A stretch of DNA of 64,000 bases from Corynascus novoguineensis. Taxonomy: Eukaryota; Ascomycota; Sordariomycetes; Sordariales; Chaetomiaceae. Every line of letters begins with the position of its first letter. Position 1 is the stretch's first letter. The stretch is taken from the NCBI GenBank assembly GCA_033296725.1, contig MU857664.1, forward strand, positions 68,889 to 132,888, in the 5' to 3' direction. Positions 29,015 through 40,526 of this stretch are shown here, piece by piece. The position numbers and the translations under genes were made by a program. Under the pieces are notes generated by a model. The model was not told the DNA's origin. It did not search any database and saw nothing but the letters and a program-made list of their open reading frames with translations.

Positions 29015-30845
29015 ATTTATTGAGTCAAGCGGCGGGGTCCAGCGAGGTCAAATGACTTGGATTGATATGTACTAGTTGTGGCAAATGGAGGAGTGAAAGA
29101 TGCCATTGTTGAGGTTAACCCTAACTGCTCAAGTTACAGCCGTGGGTACAATGAATAGCAACACATTAAGCAACCACCCAATGGTTCAATCGCCACCTAT
29201 CCCTGTCTGTTGTGAGAGTTATTGCAAAGACTGGCCTCTCCCTCGTCAGATGGGCCGTGGTCCATCTGCCTACTGCAGCCTAGCCTGGTTGCATCGCCGC
29301 CATAGCGTCAACTTCCTCGACGTCGCTGCAGAAGTTTGAAGAGACGACGGTCGAACTGGTTTCTTGCGTGTCTTAGTCTTGGCAAGTTGCTACGATGGGA
29401 TCTATAACCGTTCTTTGCGGGTTCAAACACACCACGGTTGTCCTCGATGCCATCCTCGCCGCGAATTGGGTCGGCAAAACGATCGGTATTCACGCCGCCC
29501 TTCTCCCAACGTCACCGCGAACAAGGGCCCTTTTCGAAGCTTCTGTACTCCAAGGTCATCAAAAGAGACCTAAATCGCAAATAAGAACAGGTTCGCGTCG
29601 AAGTTCTTTACGAAGGAACGGTTTTCGAATCCTGTAGTCGTGTATGTCACGCTTGGGTTACCGTTCTCGCTCATCGCGAGTTAAACAAGGACGGACTTGC
29701 TTGTTGGGGCCCTTTTGAAGATCAGAGACGGGAGATCCTCTGCTTCTGTGCATCAGTCCAAGAAACATACAAAAGAACCGACGAGGGCCGCGTGGGGCTT
29801 TTATTCGCACACACACGACTTCCCTGGCTTGTACATCACCGAAGGGTTTGGCGACAATATCAAGATATGGTAACTAGGCCTTATCGAGCATTAGGCCATC
29901 CCATCGTACGATGGCTGCCACGGGCCGCTCACTTGATTAACATCATTTCCCGCGCCTCGAGTTCGAAATTGGTCTCGCTTACCCTAGCGGCTTTATCGTA
30001 AAGGCTCCTCGGTATCGCTGCTGGTTTGAGCAGTTCTACTATGGTCCATTTCCACACGGGGAGTTCCATAAGAGACAAGTGCATCGCAAGGATGCTCACC
30101 AATGCAACGATGGCACTCCCGCCTCGAATGTGTAGGACAGATTGTTAGAACCTTTGGTTAATATAAACGTAGCAGTGTTTGTTATTCAATAGTTGCATGT
30201 CTTGTCATCTCCTTGAGATTCCACTACTGACCTGTCCAGCTAACATCAAACCGTTTGAAATCAAATTAACTACTAAGATGAATTCTCACCGCGAAACAGT
30301 GGTCCCTGGCCGAACTAAAATACGATCAGATAACTAGCGCTGACGGTGCCTGTCATGGTTCGATATACGAGCGTGAACAGTTATAATTGTTTGTTAGATG
30401 AATCTGTCCCTGTACTGCGATATTAAGGCGAGTGTCTCGAACACTTCTTTCTCCTGTAGGTCTCCAAACGAGCACAGGAGGCAACTTGGGTCAGGGCAAC
30501 GAACCCAACACACTCTGATCCCCCTACTATACGTGCTTGGCAACCATCGAGAAACGAAAAAAATCTCGATGGCTAGACTCGACGAAGGTCTCAACATCTC
30601 ACATCGTTGTCAGTTGAGATGTTCATGGTTAGGGCACCCCCAACTGGGGGTTTATGTTCTCCTGTTCAAAGGTATCTAAATACTGCTTTACCGGGAGCCC
30701 CAAGAAGGCCTCTAAGTACACTCTCCCATCATAACCAAAAAGCCATCCTGAATATATAACGTCTAGTGTATCGCCGAACGCACAAATAGCTTGGAAAAAC
30801 AGGAAAAGGAAATAGCAAAGAAGTTCCAACCCTTCCTGCAACCAT
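29015..30845. other. Intergenic region with an unassigned open stretch and hairpins
   Basis: About 1.8 kb. An open plus-strand frame runs about 29,585-30,001 (about 139 codons) without an ATG near its start and without a family match; codon use differs from neighbouring genes. A preceding ATG frame (29395-29637) might be an upstream exon, but no convincing intron joins them. Three hairpins cluster at 30544-30651. I call no gene. Confidence 0.4.
30544..30651. repeat. Cluster of three short inverted repeats
   Basis: Stem 1 is CCATCGAGA/TCTCGATGG (30544-30552 and 30564-30572; 9 bp, A-rich loop of 11). Stem 2 is AACATCTCA/TGAGATGTT (30593-30601 and 30615-30623; 9 bp, loop 13). Stem 3 is ACCCCC/GGGGGT (30636-30641 and 30646-30651; 6 bp, loop 4). 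They lie about 200-300 nt beyond the stop of the minus-strand secreted protein. They could be part of its 3' UTR or an independent structured RNA. Confidence 0.6.
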
Positions 30846-31392
30846 CTACTCCTCCTTATCCTCCACCTTCTCGAACTTGGTGATAACAAAGTCCTCCGGG
30901 CCCCCGTAGAAGACGTCCTCGTCGAACGGGTTCTCAGGGTCGTTTGCGCTGACGATGATCTGGTCGGCAGGGATGGTGTAGAGACCCTTGTAGCCGTTGA
31001 TGGTGACGTTGAGGTGGGCGTCTTCCTCTTCGAGGATAGGGTCGTTGAAAGTCCAGGTGATGCCCGCCTTGTCGCAGTTGCCAGCGCCCTCGTACACGTT
31101 GGCCAGCCAGGTGGCGCCCGAGAAGCCCGAGTCGAGGTATGCGTGGCAGTGGGCGGTTCCGTTCAGCAGGCCCGGCACGCTGACGTCGAAATCGTAGCTA
31201 CGATGGAGTTAGTCAACAACGTCTGTAGAAGATAAAAACCAAGATAGGTACTCACTCGCAGAAACCGCTGTTATGAATCTTACTCGCAGTGAATCCTGTG
31301 ATTTGGAAGACAAAATCCAGATCTTGGCGCTTCACAGGGCTTGCCGTTGCCAGAGCGGCAAGGAAAAGGGCGGCGGAAGTGAAGGACTTCAT
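30846..31392 (-). CDS. Small secreted protein, possibly AA1-like (candidate effector)
   Basis: Exons 31392-31256 and 31197-30846 (58-nt intron, GTGAGT donor, CTAAC branch, TAG acceptor) give 162 aa. A signal peptide (residues 1-18, ending ALATAS) is followed by a Lys-Arg site (VKRQ), a possible Kex2 cut. The mature part has only a few cysteines (GFCDYDF, AHCHAY, GNCDKAG), two Asn-glycosylation sites (NGT, NVT) and an acidic C-terminus ending DKEE. The overall layout (a beta-rich, roughly 140-residue secreted domain starting FQITGFTA) resembles fungal AA1-like/Alt a 1-type proteins, but this is a weak match from memory. It would be secreted. A TATA-like element lies about 150 bp upstream. It is the first of three secreted-protein genes in a row on this strand. 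Confidence 0.8.
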
Positions 31393-32867
31393 TTTCAGCG
31401 ATTTGACGACGCGGTTTGTCTGGTTTGAAAAGACACTCTAGGACGTTAAGTCGAATGGGCAATGAGTTGAGATCGTGTTGCTGTTCTTGAAAACTTGTAA
31501 CAAGCTAGCACAAAAAATCAAGGTACGAAGTCCTCACTTATACTTTTTTGCCCCTGCCAGTTATCAAGGGTTAAGTTTGGTACGGATGCGTTCATCACGT
31601 CGTCGTCCGTGTTCCGGGATGGCATGGCTTGCCTCGTATTCAGCAGCCAATGGGGTCGGCGGTGCTGAAAATAACCCAGTTCCCACGGGTGCTGGACGGC
31701 TCTTACGGGATGATGTTATGCCGCGTGACGGTGGAAAGACTGGGATCTGTGAGGCTCAGGCTTCGAGCGTTCTATCTCCCAAAGACCAGTTGAAAGTCGT
31801 ATCGAGTTCATGAAGCACCTTCCTCCACTTCATGACGTATTCTGTGTAAGTGTGTTTGTGCGCCATTGTGGCTGGCCCAGTGAACACAGCCGGCGATCAA
31901 CCTTGCCCTTGTGGCTGTCGACAGAGCACTGAAGACGTGGATTGGTGCGTGAACCGAAAACGCGTCCGTTTAGACCCACATCTCCTACTAAGCTGACATT
32001 AAAGGAACACTTGTACGGAGCTGGAAAAACACGAAGATCCTTCAAAACTATGAATGCAATACCTATACGCAGTCCTGCGTATTTGGAAGGGATTTACATG
32101 GAATGTAGGATTGGAAGTGATTGTCGAGTTGGTAACGTTACACTTCTAAGAGTGCACAGAAAGGCCTTTCGAGTATACAATAGGAGCAACGAGGTTTGGT
32201 GAGAATGCAAATAAGGTTTTGATACATTGGAAATTCGAGTTTGAAGTCTGTAGTCAGTGTCGCATAACTCGTTGCGAACTATAAGTGACCTCACAGGCTC
32301 AGTGGGATACAGTGCGATTCAAGGAAGCCACACCATATACAAAAGTCACCACCACTCCTCAATATTAATATCAGGCATTTCATACCAATGCATTCTTCGG
32401 TCTCAAAGCCAGCTAATGAACAGAAAATGAAAAAAAAAAAAAAAAGAGGAAGGGAAGGGGTGGACCGAGGAGGAAATGGAAAAGAGAAAAGGGTTAAAAA
32501 AGCAATAGATAAAACCCCATCCGTTTCAATAAAAACTCTCGCTGGTTTTGATTACATTTGGTCATTGCTAAGAACATTTGTGAAAACATCGACAGCCACC
32601 ATTTTGCATCTCCTTACACCTACATTAGAAAGCGCGAGAGGAATTAGAGAGGAATTAGGTGGAAACCCAAAGCGCTGTCAGTATCGGGTTGTTTAGGCCT
32701 TTCACATCCAACCGAGGAACAAGCGGTCGGTTTTAAATTATACATTAACTAGGTACAGTAGAAGTATAACGCAAACCCCTTTTTACTTATGCATCTGCCC
32801 TACGCACGTCCCCCGGACGGTGCGTCGCTAGTGCGCCATCATCATCATGACCAATCCGATTCTACCC
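31393..32867. other. Intergenic region between two secreted-protein genes
   Basis: About 1.5 kb holding the promoter of the upstream small secreted protein and the 3' flank of the Val-rich gene. A 16-A run lies at 32430-32445 in a purine-rich stretch. No gene is recognised. Confidence 0.45.
31537..31543 (-). promoter_or_regulatory. TATA-like element of the small secreted protein gene
   Basis: GTATAAG on the minus strand, about 145-150 bp upstream of the ATG at 31392, is suitably placed for a core promoter with a 5' UTR of about 110 nt. Confidence 0.4.
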
Positions 32868-33795
32868 TTAGAGGGAGACGGGGAGGGGGAGGTTGAGGGT
32901 CTTGAGGACGGGAGTGACGATGCCGGTGATGGAGTCGACGTCACCGGTGAGCTTGTTGACGGTGGTCGAGAGCTCGCCAACAACAACCTTGAGGGCAACG
33001 TCGACCTTGAGGGTGGCAACGACGGACAGGGCGAACTTGACGACGGGGGCGGTGATGGAGAGGATGAGACCCAGGCAGCCGTGGAGCTCGGCACCAATGA
33101 CAGCGAGGATTTCTGATTTTCAAAAGGTTAGTACTCAATTTGTATGGCTTCAGTTGGGAGACGAATTGTCTTTTCGACTTACCGGCCTTGAGCGAGACGA
33201 GACCCTTCAGAACAACCTGGACCTCAGCAACGAGACCCTCAATGCGGGCAACGAGCTCAAGGATGAGCTTGACGTCAGCCTCGACGATGGAATCGACGTC
33301 GACGACGAGGCCGTTCAGCTTGGGAACAAGGTCAAGGACGACCTGGAGGTCGACATGGAGGGCGACGATCTTCTCAAGGAGGTCATCGGCGTCGATGTCG
33401 GCGCTGTCAACGATTTCGCCTGCAAAACGTGTTAATACTTGCTCGTCATCGACAGTCGAAGCAAGCAAGTGGATAGACTCACTAATCACGCTGAGGTGGC
33501 CCTTGATCTTGGTCTCGACGTCGACGACAGTCTTGACGACGGTCTGGACGACAACGGCGACGGTGGCATCGACGTCAACATCGACGCCGTGGACGGGCAG
33601 CGAGTTGTTGACAGCCCCGGGAGCCTTGGTCGCGACGCTCACCACGGAGCTGCAGGCGGTCGGGAGGTCGACAGGGACGTCGACGGGGGCCTCAACCTCG
33701 GTCTTGCCGTTGCTGCAGTTGCAGTCGTTCAGGACAGGAGCGGCCATGGCAGAGCCAGCCATGAAGGCGGCGAGAGCGGTGCTGAAGAACTTCAT
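32868..33795 (-). CDS. Val/Leu-rich secreted protein of unknown function
   Basis: Exons 33795-33483, 33419-33183 and 33112-32868 give 264 aa. The introns are 63 nt (GTGAGT) and 70 nt (GTAAGT, with CTAAC branch). A signal peptide (FFSTALAAFMAGSAMA) is followed by a short Cys-containing N-terminus (NDCNCSNG, ACSSV). The rest is dominated by Val, Leu, Asp and Ile in heptad-like spacing, suggesting a bundle of amphipathic helices, and ends LNLPLPVSL. Reading through instead of splicing intron 2 would give an unrelated Arg/His-rich tail, which is why the intron is preferred. The style recalls HsbA-type or other surface-active secreted fungal proteins, but I do not recognise a specific family. The first intron has no stop and is a multiple of three, so retention would insert 21 residues. 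Confidence 0.82.
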
Positions 33796-35730
33796 TTTGA
33801 AGAGAGAAAAAATCAAAAGTCTGTAAAGAGTGACTAAGGTCTGATAATTAGATAATAAGGAGAGTTAAGAACTCGCTGAGTTGGATGTTTTAGAGAGTGA
33901 TGGTGAGGAGAGAAGAGACGGTTGATCCCAAGGCAGGACAGTCGCGTATTAATACTCGTCAACAGCAGAGCATCTTGGGGCGGTGATGAGCAAGTGTCCA
34001 TCTCCGCCAGCCCGGTGCCGGGATGTGAAGCCGCGGTGGTTTCCCAGCCCGGTCACAACCAACGATGTCCCACCTCGTGCCCCCCGCCGACCTCAAGCCA
34101 GGGATGACCTGTCTGTTATCAGGAGTTGGGCATGGCGTTGCTCGCTGATCCCAATAGCCTTAGCCAAGTCCCCGCAGACCCGGATGATCGCCAGCCCTAT
34201 GACTGAAAGCGGAAACCGGGCTACACACACCGTTGGACTGGGCCAAGGCGTGGCAAGCGAGACACGGCGCGTGGCGGTCGGGACCCTGCATTGGCAAAAG
34301 CAGCCGTTTGCATATGCCGAGACAATAAGCCGTGATAAGCGTGACTCCCCATTCCTTTTCTTGCATTCCTCGAGGCGTCGGCGCCCAACAAACGCACTCG
34401 CAGGGAGATTAGGTTTTGAGTGGATGGGGAGGAACGCTGCCTCTCTCTCTCTCAGGGGAGCTGAAAGTTCCTGGACAGCGCTGCTGATGGGAGCAAGCTA
34501 ATGGGCGATCATGCCAAGCTTTGTGACATTGTTGCACCGTAGACCCTTGTCGAGTGGAGGCCTGAAATGGCAAATGCCGTTGACATATCCAATTCACTGC
34601 TCTAGTGTAGGCTCATGGTTGATTTGTTGGTTGTGGGACGCCCTAAGTTTCCGCGGTTTTGGCCGTGCTGTTGCCGAACAAACACAAGACGACCCCACGA
34701 CCCCTCGAAAAAAAAGGAGGTTTGCCATATTCCTATCATGATCGGCAGTCCCATATGCAGGAACCGGCTGCAGCCACACGGCAACGGCTAGAGCGGCGTC
34801 CAGGCTCACGGGTTCTTCCTCCGCATTTTTGTGCTCCCTTGCATATGCGGCTGAAAGGCGGTCACAAACAAAAAAGCAAAAAGCAAACCCGCGGGCTTGG
34901 GAATTCCAGTGCCTTAATCACGGGCGTCAATTTGAAAAGATAGTGCCCCCGCCCGAAATTCCCCGGAAACATAACTCTGCCCACTGTGCACAATGTAGGA
35001 GTAGCGTCAGACTCGGCGATTGAAAGGAGCGATGTGCTGGCTCGGCATCCACTCTGAGCTTCCAAATAAGCTGAGCAATGTCTCACGCCCAAATCAAAGG
35101 GGCATATCGAGCAAATCGACGAGCGGCCCGCGGGCACATCATACCCACTTGATGGATTCTGCTATCAAGGTGCAATTGTGGATAGGAATGGACTGGTGTG
35201 CCTCCTGAGCAGGCCTTCCTTGTCTGCGCGAGTCGACGTCATGTCCTGCAGTGACGCTGACTCCAAATACCTCGATCGGGAAACCAGAGCTCCGGGGGGA
35301 CCTGGGGCTGGGTAGTTCCGTACCAACCTCAAAAAGCGCCCGACCAAATGTACTAGCCGCGTCGATCTTTCTCTCATGCCAGCCAATATTCGGGACTTAA
35401 CATTTCAATTTTCTGCATGGCAACCGGTGGTTTGCTCGCGAGGTCGAGACCCATCTCACGTGGCGGTCACTCTTTCTGAAAGCAGTCCAGTCGCGGATCG
35501 TCCGGCTGCCGGGTGGGCATGCCCCTGAAGAATCAAGATCAGCAAACACATTCCAAAGACAAGTCACCGCCAGGAAACGCCAAGGGCTCGTATATCGCTC
35601 TTTATTGCCATCTCGAGATTAAACAACTCCACAAATAACAATCCCCCTTTCCCCTTGCCCAGCGCACAAGCGCGGTGTCCATCAACCGGCCAGTCTGTTT
35701 CTTCTCCTTGCCTCTCCCCCAGTCAGCGGT
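33796..35730. other. Intergenic region upstream of the Val-rich secreted protein
   Basis: About 1.9 kb. A palindromic TATTAATA at 33947-33954, about 155 bp upstream of the ATG at 33795, may be its TATA element. The remainder holds the subtilase 3' flank. An ORF at 33983-34501 (+) has no motif and is not called. Confidence 0.45.
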
Positions 35731-38539
35731 TTAGTAAACCCCGTCGAGTCGCCTGAACTTGGCCGACGGAGCCGGCAGGTACTTGATGGTGAAGTCGACT
35801 GTCTCAGCCGAGTCGTACTCGGTCGGAAGCTTCGCGTTGCCAAAGATGCGCAGCGCCCGGACCGCGAACCGGTACCGCCCCGCCGGCGCGTACGACCCGT
35901 CGTCGAGCCTGCCGTCCCACCTGTACTCGAATACGCCCCGCGGGTTGTACTGCGCTGGGAGGCCGTACGGCTGCCCGAGCGTCTGCGAGCCAAAGATGGT
36001 GTCCGCGACGCGCGAGGCCGCCGCCGTGGAGTTGCTCAGGGGCACGACGTCGGCGCGCAGTAAGGCTGAGCCCATGACAAGGTCGACAACCAGCTTCGGG
36101 AGCTCGGTGCGGTTGGCGTAGGAAATGTCGCCGGCGAGACCAGGAGGAGGGAGAACAAAAGTGGTGTTACCGGGTACAATAGCGTTGTTATCGTCGCTAG
36201 CGAGGCTGACGTGGGCGCCGTCCGATTCGAGAACCACAGCCTGGTGCATGCTGCCCACCACGCCGAGGTAGGGCAGAGACAGCGCCGAGCTGTCAGATCC
36301 GTTGATGGCGATGTAGCCAGAGTAGACTGGGAGGCGGCCTGCGTCCAGGCCCTTCGGCGGGGTCGCAGTCACGGTGATGATCTTGCGCTTGCCAGCCGGG
36401 ATGGTGAACTTGTTGGGGAAGAACGACAGAGAGGCAAAGTCGGCCGTCAGCTCGCTCGGGAATGGCGCGGGAGTGTTGGACCTTCCATCGTCGAAGGTGT
36501 AGGCGGTAGCCGCACCAACGTTGCTCAGCGAGTATGTGACGGCCTTGTCGCCCGTGTTGGAGATGGTGAACTTTTGCACGCCATCGAAGTGATCAGTGTC
36601 GTTGAACGACAGGCTCGACACGCTGAGGAGCGTCGTCACGTGGGCCGCATCCCATGCTTGGATCAGGCCGCCTCCTTGTTGCGGCACCGGCGCGAGAAGC
36701 GGAAGAGATTCCCCGCCCAGGCGGAACAGGTTCGGATGCGCTGTGGAGGACAAGATGTTCTCGAGCGTCTTGGGATCTTTGGTACCCCTAACATTGATCA
36801 ACAAGGCGTAAATGGCGGCAGCCAAGGGACACGCCATGGAAGTACCCGAAAGCACAGCATAGCTGCCAAGGGCACGGGGGTACGTCGACAGGATCAAACC
36901 TCCGGGGGTTCCAAACTGAGGCTTCACCTCGATCTCCCAGGTAGGACCCCAGCTGGTGTAGTCGCTCATGAATCCGCCCGTGGCGGTGTTCGGGGCCGTG
37001 GTGAGGAACTGACCGGCCTTACGGGGATCCTTCAGGTGAAGCACCACCTCAGCTCCCGCCTCCAGTGCATGGACCCACTCCTCGCCTTGCTTGGCCGAGA
37101 CCATACCGACACCGGCGAGACCCTCCACATCCGCAGCCACGCTGACCGTCCCGTCGACATTGTTGTAAAACATGACGTATTTAGCCCCCTTGGCTACCGC
37201 AAAGGACGCCTTCTCGACAAACGTGCAGGACCCGCGGCGAATCAGCACGATGTGGCCGGACAGATCCGGTGTCGAATCGGGAAGGGGCTCGCATCCGTTA
37301 GCAGGGTCGGTCGTGTCAAAGCCGACGGCCCAGAGAGGGAGGTTAACATTGTCCCAGCTACCCGGCTCGCCAGCTGTCCAGCCAAAGGACTTTTGGGTTC
37401 CGTTGAGCGCGTATGTTGCGTTGGTGAGCAGAGTGGGCGTGACACTGTTGTCGATGGACGCAATGGCAGTAACCTTCTTGCCGTTAGCGGCCGTGGACGC
37501 ATAAAAGATGCCTGCTGCGCCGTCATTGCCCGCGGAAACCACGCAAGGAACACCGTTCTCGACGATCCGCGTGACGACCGCAGCCCACGGGTCCTCGCTC
37601 CATCCGGAAGGTCCACCGATCGAGGCCGTGATGATGTCGCTACCATCCTCGTAGGCCATGTTATAGGCGGCAATCAGCACGTCATTGGGGGTGTCGCCGT
37701 TGCAGCCGAATACGCGGTACGAGCCCAGAGTGACATCCGTGGCAGCGCCAAGGATGCCAAACGGGTTGTCTATTTGGGCCGCAATAATGCCGGAGACGTG
37801 CGTGCCGTGGCCTTGGCAGTCGAGAGGGTCGTCGTCGGGCACGGGAGTGTTGGAGCCGTTGAAGTCGTCTCCGACCAAGTCCGTGCCGAACGCGACCAGG
37901 CAGTCGGGCCCGAAGCAGCCGCCGAGCGCGGGGTGGAGGTAGTCGACCTGTCCTGTCAGTCAAGCCTCAGAGTACGTGCTGGGATACGTCACGACGATTC
38001 CGACTTACACCAGTGTCAATGACGGCAACCTTGACGCCCTTGCCAGTGATACCCGCATCCCGGAACTTGTTCACCTGTGTCATCACATGGGTCGAGAACG
38101 TGTCATTGCCCTCGCTCTGCCGCTTGGCCAGAACCTCGGCAGCGGCGTTGCCCTTAGAATGGACAACATGATGCGGGACAGAATAGCGCCGAACAGGGTA
38201 GACGGCTTTGATCTTTGGCATTTGGGCCACCTTCATGGCCATCTTGTCGGCATTCTTGGTGTCCTTGAACTGGATCGATGCGCCCTTGAACAGCTTGAAG
38301 CGAAGGTCCTTCCGGAGCGAAGCCTTGCCACCCAGGTTGTTGACGAATGCACTAGTGTCCTGGTGCGTGTCAGCATATGATGTGCAGTAAAGGTATGTAT
38401 GGACAAATTATCCACGCACCTGATCCTCTTCATACTCGACAATGTACGCGCCGGGAACGAGAGATGGCGCATGAGGAGTGACAGCCCGCGCAACGGCCGT
38501 GAAGGCCAGAAGCGCGGTAGCCCAGTCCAGGCGGACCAT
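35731..38539 (-). CDS. Secreted subtilisin-like serine protease (S8A) with PA insert and C-terminal Fn3-like region
   Basis: Exons 38539-38420, 38359-38009 and 37947-35731 (introns of 60 and 61 nt) give 895 aa. The signal peptide covers about residues 1-19 (ending ARA). An I9-type propeptide follows (GAYIVEYEED ... KAVYPVRRY). The catalytic residues are Asp155 (VIDTG), His204 (GHGTHVSG) and Ser527 (LSGTSMACP), with the oxyanion Asn298 (SAGND). A protease-associated (PA) domain is inserted at about residues 370-465, between Asn and Ser. The C-terminal 330 residues form beta-rich domains of the kind seen in minor extracellular (Vpr) and C5a-peptidase-type subtilases. The active site is intact, so it should be a working extracellular protease used in nutrition or host/substrate digestion. 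The intron after Thr-Gly restores the IDTGVDYLHPALGG motif, confirming the splice. Confidence 0.95.
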
Positions 38540-40526
38540 GGTACCTGCTCTGTAAGTGTCAAATTACGAGGGAAATGTGAAAGTGAGCGACTAGGACCTG
38601 CGCAGTTGGCGAGTGAAAAGAACGGCACTCGATACCGACTGCGGTCCGTACCAAAGGAGATCGGCCCAGGCTCCGCGCGACGTTGATTTGGGGCCATGAT
38701 GGGCACTTATATAGGAACCCCATGTTTTTTTCCACACACAGTCTAGGATTGGGAGGCGTTCAGGGGCGTCAAGGACCTGGCTTCCCCGCGAACCGGGACG
38801 TCAAGGGCGAGGTCGCGGCCGAATTTACCCAAACTCTTATCGCCGGCGCAATTGGTCACGCCCATTGGATGAGAACGGCAATGGGCTTGCTCGACAAGGC
38901 AGGTCGGCCCTGTCGCAACCGTGAAATGCGACCCCATAAGGAATGGGATTCCACGCCAAGGGCGGCTTAATTAGTGTAGCCGTGACCCACTGAGACTTGT
39001 CTGGGAAGAGCAGCTGCATTTGGACGGAGAATCACTGCGGCGTCCGATGATGCGATGACCGGACGGCGAGCCGCCCCCTGTCCCTGGATGATCGGAATCA
39101 GATGCGCTTGGCATTTGAGTGTCTCGACATAAGCTTTACTACAAAAGACGCGCAAGTTGTCTCGAACAATCCAGGGCCCCGTCCGAATCACCTGAATACG
39201 GCCACTGCCACATGGCCTCAACTTTTGCACGGTAATTCTTTGACGGCGACGGCGCTGTAAACCTTTTCAGGCAGCTCGACATTGGTGGTCGGACCCCTGC
39301 CATAGCCGAGGGCACCGTCTCTCGCTAAGCAAGCCGGACTGGGGTGAATGCCGACGACAAGCACCGACGAGCATGGCGAGGCACGGCTACGCCGGAACTC
39401 TTCTCGCAGCACTATAGTTAGATGAGTCGAGGCAGATATCGTGTAAAACAACGTGCTCGCAATGGCCCTATTGTGCTTTGGGCGGCCTGCATGATCTGGT
39501 TGTTGGCATGGTTCCTGCAGGACGAAAGATGTCACCTTCCCGGCCGAGACCGTCCCTGGATCGCCCCTCATGGTGCTGGCTCCTTGGAAGATCGACATCA
39601 GTCACAGCGAGCCCCTGACGTGCCGGGACGCATTCTGCTTCGTTAGCAAACTGTCAGTACGTTCGGTCCCAGAATATCGGACTCTCGCGCTGGGAGAATG
39701 CGACATGCTCGGAAGTTGAGCATCGACCGAGCAGACTTCTACCGTTTGCTCGCCTACAGCTGTTTATGACAAGCAGGACGAGGGCGGGGTATGGTGCGGC
39801 GGTGCCTGGTGGGTGCAGTATCTCTCTAATGAGCCGGATAGAGTGTGCCGACGTTTTCTGGACCCGCCAATTCTAGGCCGCGGCAATTACAACATTGTCG
39901 TCCTTCCTGTATAAAACCTAGCGGCCTGTTGATGTTGCACAACTTCTACACAAGGACTGCGCATATGGCGAGTTTATTCTGATAGTGACCTTCCGCTTGG
40001 ACCGCCGCGAGGCCAAGACGCATAAAGGGAGCGTAGTGTACGAAGCAGAACGTGGTTCTTGTGTGTGCTGCAATTGGGTACAACCCGTGCCCGGCAGTGA
40101 ATGATGGGCAAAACTGACTATTCGGAGAGTAACCGCGTGATGTATCGGGAGTATCGAAAAAGATGACTGCTGAATTCGTGAGCTAGATGGTCGGCGCTCC
40201 TTCGGTTTCAAGACATGAAAAGCAAAGCAGGAGTTCGAATTTTTAAGATTGGTTTTGGGCAAGACCGAAGCTAAGGGGCCTTGGAGAGCGAGATGCGATG
40301 TGGGGTAACCCCACAACCGCCGCGCACCGCTGAGCCAATCGGTTGTCGTGGAATTGTGAGCTTGAATCATCGCTCTTGACGGCCATTGAGCTCCTGCGCG
40401 TTACTCCTGTTGAAGAAGGCGAGTTCGCGACTTTTCCACCGGTAAGAACTCTAATTGTGCCAATGTCAGGCGTCTATTGACAGTGGATACATGACAGTTA
40501 GCAGAAATCTCTGTACACGACCAACC
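38540..40526. other. Divergent promoter region of subtilase and BolA3 genes
   Basis: About 2 kb. It holds the subtilase promoter (TATA box at 38706-38713) and that of the BolA-like gene. ORFs up to about 150 codons (39218-39598 and 39918-40370, both -) have no recognisable motif. No RNA gene is seen. Confidence 0.45.
38706..38713 (-). promoter_or_regulatory. TATA box of the subtilase gene
   Basis: TATATAAG on the minus strand lies about 170 bp upstream of the ATG at 38539. It is a near-consensus TATA element with no other obvious purpose. Confidence 0.55.

Noticed and set aside
29113..29126. Another telomere-like GTTAACCCTAACTG sequence
   Set aside because: It lies downstream of the BIM1-like gene rather than in a promoter, so it was not counted as a promoter box.
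36211..38022. 603-codon plus-strand ORF opposite the subtilase
   Set aside because: It is the antisense shadow of a clear protease with an intact catalytic triad. Such long mirror frames arise from GC-rich third positions, and it has no motif of its own.
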